DNA of 60,000 nucleotides from Lineus longissimus. Lineage: Eukaryota > Nemertea > Pilidiophora > Heteronemertea > Lineidae. Positions 1 through 11,900 of this stretch are shown here, one piece after another; the stretch's first letter is position 1, and each line of letters starts with the position of its first letter. Below the pieces are notes generated by a model that did not search any database, was not told where the DNA came from, and worked only from the letters and a program-made list of their open reading frames with translations. Location: assembly GCF_910592395.1 (NCBI RefSeq), contig NC_088315.1, positions 1,182,501 to 1,242,500 on the forward strand, read 5' to 3'. The position numbers and the translations under genes are program-made.

Positions 1-2701
1 AGGGTACGGCGTTCTCTGGTTTACTTACCACAAAGCAGATACAAGTGCTAAATGTACATTTCGAATCTAAATTGGTTCTATCTCTACCAAATAAAGCCTA
101 TACCGTCATAACAGTTAAATTGATTCAGGTTGAATTCTAATAGAAAGGCCTCAGGGGTCAGGCGAACAAATTTATTGTAATATCCAAGTAATTAAGTGAA
201 TTTTATGCAATTTTAATAACCCAGATAAGCAATTTATTTTAACCCATAGCTATTACCGTTAAGTTTTATCGAAAAGAGTTGTTTTTCCCACGTGTTGAAA
301 AAGCGATTCATTGTCTAAAGCGTTCATAACACGTGTACTGTTGCGAGGAATGGATAAGATACTTTTAGTGAAAAGAATTGCCGGTATTGACAATTGTTGT
401 CTCGATGTATTGAAATGAGGAAAATCTCCATTTCTGTATGCAGGAATCTAATGTGGCTTCTGCTGACTCTGGTGTAATGATTCGGTGAGGGATCGGGCAC
501 TTCATAAGAACAGCGACATACATTACAATGAAAGGTGAAATTATAAATACGCACTTACAAAGTTTAATTTTTCAATTTTTGAGTGAGAACAGGAACAGCT
601 TGAAGATGTCGTAAAAGGTTTTCTAGCCCAAACAGAGTAATTTTTCAAAATGTTTGGCAGCAGCTAGTAGATATTCAGAACATTTTTTTCTTGAGAAAAA
701 GTGTACGTTTTAATCCCAGGGCTCAAACAATCCAACCATATGCTCCTCAGTCGTATCCATATTGAGAGTATGGTCAACAGGTGCAATGGAGAGCCATGTT
801 TGTTAATATCTGACGCTTGATGAGGTCATATTGCCCACTTCCGAGGTCTAAATCATCTAGATTATTGACTACTTCAGAAATCTATTGTTCTGTTTCGGAA
901 TCCATATGGTGTAAAATGAGAAATGCTCCTGAAACTGCAGAATCTGCTTTTGTAGGCCCTCTAAAATGGGTGAAATATGAAGCTTTAGGAAATTGCTTAT
1001 GAAAAAGTGGGCGTCGACGATACACATTTCAGGTAAATATGATGCTACGTGAGATCGTGTAGTGCGAATTGAATCACACAGCAGATTATTCCACGTGTTA
1101 AGGAACTATACTGGAGGGATGTGGAGTTAGATTTCGTCTACCTCCTGTTGAATAGAAGTAAGCTTTGCATGTTTAATTTGATTTTATTGCAGTGGATAGA
1201 ATGGCAATCTAAACCTCTGTTCTAGGGTGTCTTTAATCACTTGTACTATTGCCTCGCAATATCTCAATTTGAGTCTTGAAAAGAATGCCAAAGAGCTATG
1301 ACTGTAGCAATCACCTTGAATCTATTCTAGTCATGATAGTGTGATGAAAAAAGTAACGGTATGTACGTGCTGATTTTATTTCGAATGAAACCTGTAACAT
1401 TCACCATATAGGCCACTATATGTAAGTCTTTGATTTTACCAAATATATCGTAAAAACATGATGAAAAAACGGATCATAAGTTAATCATACAATAGGCTAC
1501 TTATCGAATTATGAATATTTTTATAATTCCGTCTTTTCAGAGGAAATTTGCAATTCAACACGTGTTTCCCAGTACCCAAATGCTGAAGTGGCCGCCTAGC
1601 TCACCAAGACCTCTTCGCCACCTGGTCCCTCGCTTCAACTAAATCAGCTCATAGACTAATAGTGTTTGAAGAGAATTGATTTCATTTCAATGATTAAGTA
1701 AACGCGTAATATAATAGTCTCATGATAAATGAAATGTGATTTTTAGATGTTGGGACATGTGTGGTGGATTGATCCAGTGGATAGTGATAAGTCTACTCCT
1801 AAACGCCTTTATAAGACGACACATCAAACGCATATGTGCTGAGTCATATTTGGATAAAAATGCCATATTGTCCCCTAATTTCTCCCTTTGTGAGCCACCC
1901 TCACTGTCAAAGTCTCGTCCTTGTTTTAAAATGTCAATAGACAACAAGGCGGTTTTCAGTTTTTCGCTTTTAACACTTCAAAATATGACTTCAGCCAATA
2001 CTTCTCAAAGGTGACGATGGTTGATTTCTACATTTACATACTCGCTTGATCTTATATAAATAGCATCAGAGCATTCTACACAAAACACGAACGACCACAG
2101 CTGCTTAAGCGTTGTATAAGACAAAAAACAAGTCACGAACATTTGTCTTGTATTGTTATCAACAGTTGTTTTTATTCCTTCTGTTGATATTCCTAATTTA
2201 TTGATAAAAATCTCGAAAGTCAAACAGTAGGTTTAGGTTCAGTCTGGGTTGATTAAACACTGAGGCATGCTTTTCATGCATGGTGCCAACACGGTAATCG
2301 ATGTCAATTTATTTTGTTCTGTTGAAACAATCAATTCGAATTCTTGGGTTGTCTTGTCACTATTCAGAAAGGAAGGGGAAGACAAGTAACTAAAGACCCT
2401 CCACAAACCCTCTCCCCTCTGAAAAACAAAAAGGAAGCTCATTCTGTCTGCTTGTTTATCCGAAGTTTTCAGTCGGTGAAATAGGGTGAAGCGGATGAAA
2501 TCCCTATGGAATCAAGGTCCAACCAACTTGGATGGATTTTTAGCAAGAGATACCGAGATACCTAGACGTAGATTACCATTATATAACAGATTCTTAAATT
2601 CGCATGGGCTACCGCAGCTGGTTCTAAGATTGCCGTACCAGCTTCAAAGCTGTAAAGACAAATCATGGAACTGTACAGTTCGATTGAGCACAGCACCTTA
2701 C
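1..2701 (-). other. dbx: dbx intron 3, incomplete (contains no recognisable last exon)
   Basis: This begins with donor GTAAGG at 2701 and runs off the left edge. I searched the minus strand for the expected continuation (VKIWFQNRRMKWRN after an acceptor) and found no plus-strand match to its reverse complement; no AACCA-type core occurs in the right context. The last coding exon is therefore outside the window. The remaining sequence is unremarkable AT-rich DNA with short, mutually overlapping open frames. Confidence 0.8.
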
Positions 2702-2901
2702 CTGTGAATCTTTGAGACCCAATTTAGCTGCTAGTTTCTTTCTATCTGGTTTGCTGATGTATTTCTGTTTCTGGAACGTCTTTTCTAGGCCCTTTCGCTG
2801 CAGATCCGAGAACACCGCCCTTCTAAGCATGCCTCGTCTTGGCTTGCCTCGCATACTGCTTAGAAACGTAAACGCATTTGGCAGTGGCAGCATTGAAGCA
2901 G
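2702..2901 (-). CDS. dbx: dbx exon 3 (residues 203-269, homeodomain positions 1-44)
   Basis: The acceptor is a long pyrimidine tract ending TTTCTAG (to 2902); the donor is CAG|GTAAGG, with the intron from 2701. It enters in phase 1 and leaves in phase 0 directly after Gln44 of the homeodomain. SMLPLPNAFTFLSS before the homeodomain corresponds to the hydrophobic pre-homeodomain stretch of vertebrate Dbx1. The homeodomain part differs from mouse Dbx1 at only a few sites, for example QRKGLEKTFQ for QRKALEKMFQ. An alternative acceptor nearer the homeodomain (TAAGCAG at about 2856) would break the reading frame with exon 2, so the 2901 start is preferred. Confidence 0.95.
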
Positions 2902-5900
2902 CTAGAAAGAGAAGAAAAAAGATCAGAGATTAATCAGATGTTTTGCGACACAACATCATTTGTCTCATCGGTCTGGTCTGGACGCCAACGCGAAATCACA
3001 CATTGAGGCATATTATGCAACAGTAAGTGTGCAAAGAAAAGAAAAAGGGTCAAAATGTTTTCAAATGAATGGCTATTTGGGCAATAAGATCAACGAATAA
3101 AAAAATCAAAGTGGTATCATTCGGTCAAAACTTCATCCAGGGGGTAAAATTGTGGTTACTTTGTGGCTCAATGTCTTACACGGTAATTAACCGCGGACAA
3201 GCTTATTCAATTAGGATGTATTACTGATTGCTTTATAACCCAAAACTTCCATCATAGCCGATTAAATTCTCAACCAGTTGTTGACATCAAAACGGCTATG
3301 TCTTCTCGAGCGCATTGACACTTACAATCGAAATTCCTTTTAGAGAAAATCTGTTTGATTTTCGTTAATTTAGACTCAATCAAATCATTGAAGTGGATTG
3401 TTGTTATCGACTAGACCGCCATTGGCCTAAACGGAGTTTGGTCAGTATAATGGAAATAGGCTAGGGGCTGCGTAAAGTTCTTAAATAAAGGATCCACACG
3501 GATGTTTGGTTATTAAAATAACATGTTGTACAAGCATACATAGTTATGAAAACATCATCATAACTGTCACATATAAACTTAAAACACGGTGGTCAGGGGC
3601 TTAGAGACCCTCGGATATGTTTGAAATGTTTGCTTTTGAACGCTTAAGAAATATTCCGAAATACTTCAAAACATTGCTCGTTTGACTGAGCAGTGGACAT
3701 TACTAATTGGGAAAAATAGCTTGTTATTTTCTTAATTGGCTGTATTGCCACTTAAGTGTCTGCATAGCATGACGAAGAAGTAAATATACAGATATTGCGC
3801 CTAGTAAACTGATCGTGCAGCTTGACCAAGATAAGCCCATTCGGAATGCACATTTTGGGTAATGTTGGTTTAATCACTTTGGCACCTGAGGTGAAATGCC
3901 CGGATGAATATGCGCAAACAGACGTGATCTTACTCGTTCATTCAGAGCCAATAATTTTTGCAATACATGCAATAATTAATGATGCGATATGCCAGGCTAA
4001 CCAACCGATAATCTTTACTTGTCGTTTCGTGTCAATATTAGTCCAAGTTTTCTAAGAAGACGTCGGCAGTTGAAAAATTCCGAGACTACTTCTTGATTGT
4101 CTAATAGCTTGGCCATGTTTAGGAAGCCCACACTTCTCCGGGGTGAAATTAAGACGAAATCATAGACTTAACATTACATTAAACACAATAGGTCTGTATC
4201 TTAGGCCTATATATCAAAAGTTAGTAATAGTTCTAGTTGGTTGTAATCATTTTACCATTGTGGCCCTTGTTGACAGTAACCATGATACATCAGATGTTAT
4301 TATAATATTCTAAACAAAGGTCAAAGACAAGCCTCGACTAGTTCTATACTTCATTACAAAAAACAAAACATTTTTCTTCACAGCGTCCATTATGGAATCG
4401 AATCCCCATATTCTTGATCCCCTACATCATAACATTAGCAAGTGACCACTTTCTGTCTCTCCAAATGTTGGTTTTATTAAAAGATGTCTACTCAAAAAAT
4501 GTGAAGAAATGACCGACTCCATCACATCAAATCAAATTTGCGCATTCGAAGCGGAAATTGTGTTCTGTTCGATTCAGTTTTTGTTGACTTTGCTGACAAA
4601 GGTCCTGAGGTATTTATTAGGATATAATTGATCAATAAAAGAGTTAAATACGTCAAAGTCTGATTTTACAATGTGTACTTTGTGTCTTCAGGGTGCGACA
4701 TGAAAAAGAAATTATTAGTTCACGCATTATGTTAAAGAAATGTGACACGATATGCAACAAGGATGGTTCTTCACACAACGCTTTCTGATTTTAAAGCGTT
4801 TTTAATCGTATATTGACTGGTTCGTTAATTAAGTAATAACTATGCAATGATTTATGACGGGGCACGCGTTCATACACGCTGCGGAGGCTGGTCATACAAT
4901 GACCTCTGAAGCCCCCTGGCATTGTGGAGTTGTAACAGATACGTCATCCTGTCACAGAAAACACTCGATAAGTCTCACGTTTGACATCAGCAAGACGCAG
5001 TGCATAAAAGCTTCGTTTCACTGTGATTCCGGATTTTACACAAAACCATCCTCTCTCTTTACCAGCTGGCCGAACCTGTAAGATCGTGGCATCCGTCCAT
5101 TGTGCCCCGATTTGTTATACTTTCAATTTGGATCTCATATGGTAAACAATCGGGTTACCCCGCGCTGACATCCTTTCATCTCTCTTGCAAGTCATGCTGA
5201 AGATTATGCGTGAAGGCTGCAGCTATTGTGGCCAGGATCGTGCGCGGTACGCTCGATCAGAGAACAACCAAGTCACTTTCATATCTCAACATGTTAATTA
5301 TAAAAACACTCGAAAGGAGAGATGACCTTCACAGAACAAAAGAAGAAGCATGAGCCAATATTATGAGCTCATTACTATCCCTTTACCATTTTTCACCTTT
5401 AGTTAGCCTAACTTTCCAACGCATTTTCGCACAGGAACGAGCGCATGTCTAGATGGTTGATTCAGGCATAACGTTGTAATGAGTGTCATTACAGTAAGAT
5501 GTCCCTCTTCCAACAGAGTTGGCTCATGACACGAAGAGCCTCCTCCGTTCAAAACACTGATGAATTTCATTACCATCGTATTATTTGCCATAATTGTGAG
5601 TCAAGAAAGATGATATATTGGACAGTAGCCCTTTATGATAATGGTAGAGAGACCTTCTTTAGGTAAAGAGAGACATCCGCCTGTATGTTGATTGGCTATA
5701 GTATTGTGGCATCCTGGCTTTTCCAATATCACTCGTGAAATAATCGACATGGGTTTTGCAAATGAGTAACATTAATAAAAAGTTGCCAAATTCGATAACA
5801 AATGCCTTACCAGTGAAATATGGATGTCGCATCATGGGATGAAAGGGTGTGTCGTAAGGTGGTCGTGGCCCGCATGTCGTACACGATATACCATTTGACG

Positions 5901-8900
5901 TAAGAGTGCAGCATTTTGAATTTGATAAGGCTAGACTAGTGAGAGGAGGCGCGTAGCTTGTGAAGGCACTGCATCCTGAGGAGGTCAGGTGTGTCGGACT
6001 CGTGGCTGGAAAGAGAAATAGTAAAAAAGAATGAGATTTCCATCGCATGTTATGAGTTTTGAGGGTTTTTTTCACTGTCACTGCATATCCGTCGCCAAAT
6101 TGCTTAATAGCATCTCGCTGGCAAGTGTTGTCATCTTGCATCTTACTCGATTATATATTTCGAATTACACTTACAAGTATTATAAATGTAAGTTTGTAAA
6201 TCCCTTTTGAACTTTTAGTCAAATGTATTGGTTGGACGTTGTCGATACCAAATGTCGTTGGTTCTAAAAGAAGAGCGATCACTAGGGTCACGAAGCTTCA
6301 TTAAGCTAGATATAATTGGAATAAACCGATTTAAGCAAAGCGAGCAATGAATACAAAATATGTCAATTAACCTGCAGGGATCCTTTAAATTACTAGATAA
6401 CATCTCTAAAGGTCTTAATCTTAACTGTTCGATAGCCCATTATGACTATAAGTTGACAGAAATCGGGGTCTATTCCTTTATAACTTGGCAGTGTCAGCAA
6501 ACATGGTTAATGTAATGTAATAAGTAGGGTTTCTTAAAAACTAGTAATGTTATTGTTTGCAAACACTATAGCGAATCAATCTTCCCTTCTTGCTTGACCG
6601 AAACTCAGTTTGAGATTATTCTGCCTGAGGCTGAGTCTGAATGTCTGGAACTGCACTTTCCTTTCACCTGAATATGAATACCTCATTGAGAGATGAAGAG
6701 GTCGGATTCCTTGATATAAGGTTAACCTATCATGCTTAGTTTTATATATTTTAAGATATCTCGCTTATCTCTCACGTTTCAAAGAGATGGCCTTCCAAAC
6801 TAGGGCCGCAAACCAACATATCGTTGTTAGATGTGAATGCAAGAACCCTAAATTCTTAAGGAGTAGGACTTTAACTCGAAGTACTGGTGATGCAATCTTT
6901 AAAAAGCTCAGTATTTGTGGATGCACCTACGAAACGTCAATGTTCTAGTATTGTCATGAAGCCAGAATCCAAACGCCATTCCTTTTTTAGTTGTTACGTT
7001 TTTACGTTTAGTCAAGTACCTGAAAGGGTGTCAACGATTTTATCGGGCGGTTTGCAGACGCCATTAAATATCATCATGATGACTTTTTTTCCCTCATTCA
7101 TTCTTCATGCTTTCAGCAAAAGGCAAAGGTTACATATACATCGGTGTGTGAGTTGAAGTCAAATACCATTGAAAATGCACTTTAAGTGTGGAGTGCAAAG
7201 ACGTCAACGTATCGACAGATGCTCCGTGCTTTGTGATACTGTCTAGTACAATTTCAATTTAGTGAAACGAAGAATATGACTTCAGAGGTTAAAAACTAGT
7301 TACAGCTGACATGCATGCATAAAAAACCATACGGCAAAGTTAGAAAACTCAAACACCCGACCACCAAACGACACACTTGAACCACACTTGAAACATGATA
7401 GTCACCCAGCGACTGCACAGACGAGACAGGTCACAGAGACGCTCTCGTGTGAAGAAAAAATGAAAAATATTACTCGAGCGGGTTTCGAACTCACAACCCA
7501 CGACACTTGATCCTTGTCGTCTTAACCACTACGCCGCGAAGCCGTTGTTGGATATGAAGATATTTTTTAGTTTTTCATTCCGCGTGCAAGTTGACAGAAT
7601 GGCGTCTTTTGTGCCATCTGTACCATTTTCAGTTGCAAAAGTGGCCTTTGAAATTTGCTCTTATACAATATTGGCAAAGTGAATTCATAAGATACATAAT
7701 GAGGAGATTAACATGACACCCTGGGATGATTATAAGAGCACGCAGCTATTTTTCGAGTTTTAAAGATACAAAACAATTTCCCGCTTTGCTAGTATTAAAA
7801 CCATGCGTATATTGAGGAACTGTCAGATGAGGTGGCATTCGATTTCAAACATTGGTCGTGTGCTCATATCTGTGCATCCAGTGGTCTGTTGGTGAATACG
7901 GTTGCGCCAGTACGGCCTGCAGGTAGTCTATCATATCTGAGGGCGTTTGAAACATGGCTGACCGGTCGTTCAAAACGGGAGTAAGTATTTCCTAACTTGG
8001 CCGTTAGGGAGTTTCATACTCTCCGTGTTCAGCCCTTCCATGTGTGATATTTACTTTGCTCTATGAATGACTTCACCAAAGATCTTTTACCAACAACTTG
8101 ATTTTGACACTGAATCGTCACCGATGCAATAGTTACAAAAGTGAAAGCACACCATCCATCATTCATTTCAGCAAGAATTTGTTTGTTTGCCAAGGTTTTC
8201 GTCTGTAACAAAACTCATACAATTCAAACCAGAGAGACATACGAGATATACAATCGAATAATGTATTAGTGTTGTGTAAAGCGTTGCAGCCCCTTTGCCT
8301 TTATTGAACCACCTCCATTTATATGAACTGCCTATTCTTGCCTCCGGCACGGTATCATGTTGGTTTTGCTTGTAACAAGGCGTGGTGTTAGCCAGGTAAC
8401 GACCAAGACATCTGTTGGAGTCACATCTCAATGGAAGCATCCTTGTGGAATGGACCAAAATCGTTCTGGCATTCCTATGCAAGCAATGGCAGATGTTTGA
8501 CTAGGTAAGACAAGCGATGTTGCTTGCCTTACTGATGGATCGGGTGACGCCGATGGCTTACGGTTACTGACCAACATCAAGGAATCACTTCATCGCTGAG
8601 CCATTGTTGCACGCTGATACTTCTTCAGGTAATATCAGACAGGTTATGATACATGTTCGCGATGTACTGGTCCCTCAACCGCCCGTCCCCACACCAAACG
8701 ATTAAAGTGAGATTTCTGATGAATCAGGAATCGGGATGACCTTCACTAGTTGCTTTCCTACTTTCATAATAAAAATGATCAAATTCGACAATCAGAGACC
8801 TTGAGATATCTGAAATGTTGACAGTAACCATTGTTTTCTATTCGGCTGTTATCTATGAAAGATTTGTCATTTTAGCATTTGGCATGCTAGCCTGAATAGC

Positions 8901-11900
8901 ATGGCTTGATGCCCTCATATCATGCATATATCACTTTCCAGCGGACGCACGCGCGTTTCCAATTTAGTACAATCTGTAGTTGATGCTTTCACAATCTCAA
9001 CGGTTTTTATTTTCATTATTAGCCAGACTATAATAGTCCATCAATGAATACACTCGCGGATGTATCATCTTGTGTATGCACAGCTTGTCACCCTGCTCTA
9101 TTCTCGCCACCAAACCGCCACACGAAATAAGACAATACCTATTTAGACGAGAACTGATTTGTAACATGTGTATATTTCAGATTTAGCAGTTATTAATGAT
9201 GAAATAAACAATGCCTATTCTGACGGATAGGTGCAATTTGTAACACATGTATACAAGATGAACTAATGTATGTATTTATGGTCATCTCATTGAACATTTA
9301 GACAAAGCAAACTCGAGGTTGATAACACTTTGAACCCGGGGTTTGACAAGCTGTTGCTCAGAGCAACACGCTTTTGGTAGATCCATATAAATGTGATATA
9401 CGAATGACTACAATGAAATCTGCAAGCTCACATGATACTGTTGTCACCTTCGTTCACTCTAACTTTGTCAGAATCGTACATGCATCAAATGCAGAAACTG
9501 CAGTTACGAATATGATAGCTTGAGCTGAACATATTTTCAAGTTTCCTTCAATGTAACTTGGCCAGATGACATGTGTCACGATGATTGTGCAGTAATACGA
9601 ATACGTGAGTGGTTAGCCAAGTTCTTTTCAGCCTGTCTGTTTAGGCCTACTTCCCTCGACTTCCAACAGTCAACACAGTTCCCCCACCATGTGTTGCACT
9701 ATCGCACTGATTTATATGAAGATTTCCACATATCTAAAACGATGCCATCTTCGGCTGCATTATTCTCTTCCAATAAATCAGTGACATTGCGTAAAGATAA
9801 AGCGTCCAAACTGCAGGCCATGAATTAATAGCTAGTCAGTAGATGACAATGCTCACGACATGTGTCGATTGCACTCGTATTTATATAAAATGAATTTATT
9901 ATGGAAGTGATAATGTTTAAATCAGTTGAATACACACGTAGTTAGCAACACGTGTTGCTAGAGTTTTGAATGCAGCCGTTTGATGTTTGGTTGATAGTGC
10001 TGGACGTCAGGAATGATTCATCAAAACAACGCCTTCATAAGAACCGTAGTAACTTGAGGTTTTGCAAAAGTCGCGAAAATGTCTTCATGTTGATAGGTTT
10101 CGTCTTGCTATTGCAACCAACTTGCACCCAAATGCGAAAGTTTTAATTGAAGATGACCTTCACTGACAATGAATTCCTGCGGCAATCCTTGAGGGCATAG
10201 TTGTAAGAGATAGGGGAAATGAAGACCTGTTCTTGAGGGCATAGTTGTAAGAGATAGGGGAAAGGAAGACCTGTTCTTGAGGGCATAGTTGTAAGAGATA
10301 GGGGAAAGGAAGACCTGTTCTTGAGGGCATAGTTGTAAGAGATAGGGGAAAGGAAGACCTGTTCTTGAGGTCATAGTTGTAAGAGATAGGGGAAAGGAAG
10401 ACCTGTTCTTGAGGGCATAGTTGTAAGAGATAGGGGAAAGGAAGACCTGTTCTTGAGGGCATAGTTGTAAGAGATAGGGGAAAGGAAGACCTGTTCTTGA
10501 GGGCATAGTTGTAAGAGATAGGGGAAAGGAAGACCTGGATGAAAGGTCCTGCAGTTATTTTATATTCACAGTCATGAGAAAACAAATAGAAAACAATGGT
10601 AGCGGCTACCTTTTCCCACTTGTAACTTACTCCCCATCCACGCCAGCAGGTCAATTCACCGAAAAGGGTTCTCACGATGTTTTTGATATTTCAATTACAG
10701 CTTTGAGCTCAAATAGGTTGCATCATTATAATCAAAAGCATCAGCTATTAGTGGATTACTGCTGGCAAAATTGTGTAGGTTTTTCAAGTTCGCTAATATT
10801 TTTCTATGTCTCGAACCGCGACGCCAGTTTTTCGGACAAGCCTTCTTTTCAAATCAAACTGAACTGTCCAAAGTTCAAAAGTTCCTGCTCCTAATCTCAA
10901 CAGATTGGCATCTCCAAAAAATTAAAAGAAAACACAACATAAAAATGCAATTGAAAAAAATCAAACTGATCATTTAATGAGTCTAGTCCAGCGAAGCATT
11001 AAGACATCACACCTGTCGAAGTACATTTTCAACTGGTATGAATACCATTGAAAATAACCTGAAACTAACTCTATGATCTCAAGCTATTGTACTTGCTCAA
11101 GTAGCAAAATAGTCTTAATGATAATAATGAGGTGAATGTCCAAATAATGATTGTTATAATGGCGCAATAGCTTAGCTAGTTCTATGAGTTAGGAACACGA
11201 AGGGTCTCTAAATTAAGGTTAAATGACTCGACTTCGACTTCTTATGGTTAAGTAGTTTATGGAGAGGCTAAGCCTTAATGAAGTTTACACTGGCTATTTT
11301 GCCTCTGACATACTAAGACCCAATTAATTGGCAACCCGCGATTCAATTTCAATTAGAAAAGTATTTAATAAGCAGAGTACCAATTAGTTTGTTTTCCCGC
11401 AGAGGGCTTAGCTTGGGATGATGACTGTGAAGTCCAGAAGTGGATTAGACCCAGACTTGGCTTTATTAAGGTTTGGATCAAATGTCGCATATGGCCTAAA
11501 TCTCGGCCAAAATGACCTGTTTTAAAGAGACCACACAGGTACCCATGAAGAAACATTCTAATATATAAATTGTTCTTCTTTGTGAAAAGCCCATTAGATA
11601 TGATCATAGATATAAAAGAGAAAAACATGAACTGTTCTTCTTAAGAATTGGTACCTGTTAGTTTCATTAACCTTTTGAAAGTACTAAATTGGCTTTAGCA
11701 AGTTTTTAAATATCCTGCCGGACCAGCTGTCACACTGTGCTCCAGTGTTGTAAAGATGTAAAAGAAGAAGAAGACGCTTCAAATCTGAAATGTCCTTCGT
11801 CTTGACCTGCTCTGGAAAGGGTTGACCCAAAAAGAACAGGATGGTTTAAAGAATTTTTTATGAAACTGAAATTATGTGTTTGAATTGCTTCCTTCCCCGT

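Noticed and set aside
1-2701. Last dbx exon within the window
   Set aside because: No minus-strand sequence encoding KIWFQNRR after an acceptor could be found, so the exon must lie to the left of the window.
2663-2893. A stand-alone 76-codon homeobox protein starting at the methionine near 2893
   Set aside because: It ends in VRCCAQS by reading through the GTAAGG donor. The spliced model restores a normal Dbx protein.
5659-6141. A single 160-codon minus-strand gene
   Set aside because: Only 5811-6005 is exonic (dbx exon 2). The flanks of the frame lie beyond a strong acceptor and donor and would break the conserved protein.
7472-7543. Functional tRNA gene
   Set aside because: The A and B boxes are good but the acceptor stem does not pair and the anticodon arm would need an oversized loop. 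A SINE head or pseudogene is more likely.
10108-10675. Two overlapping minus-strand open frames of 132 and 171 codons with repeating FPYLLQL-type peptides
   Set aside because: They are created by the 44-bp minisatellite, which lacks stops in every minus-strand frame. They lie inside dbx intron 1 and encode the same repeat in different frames.
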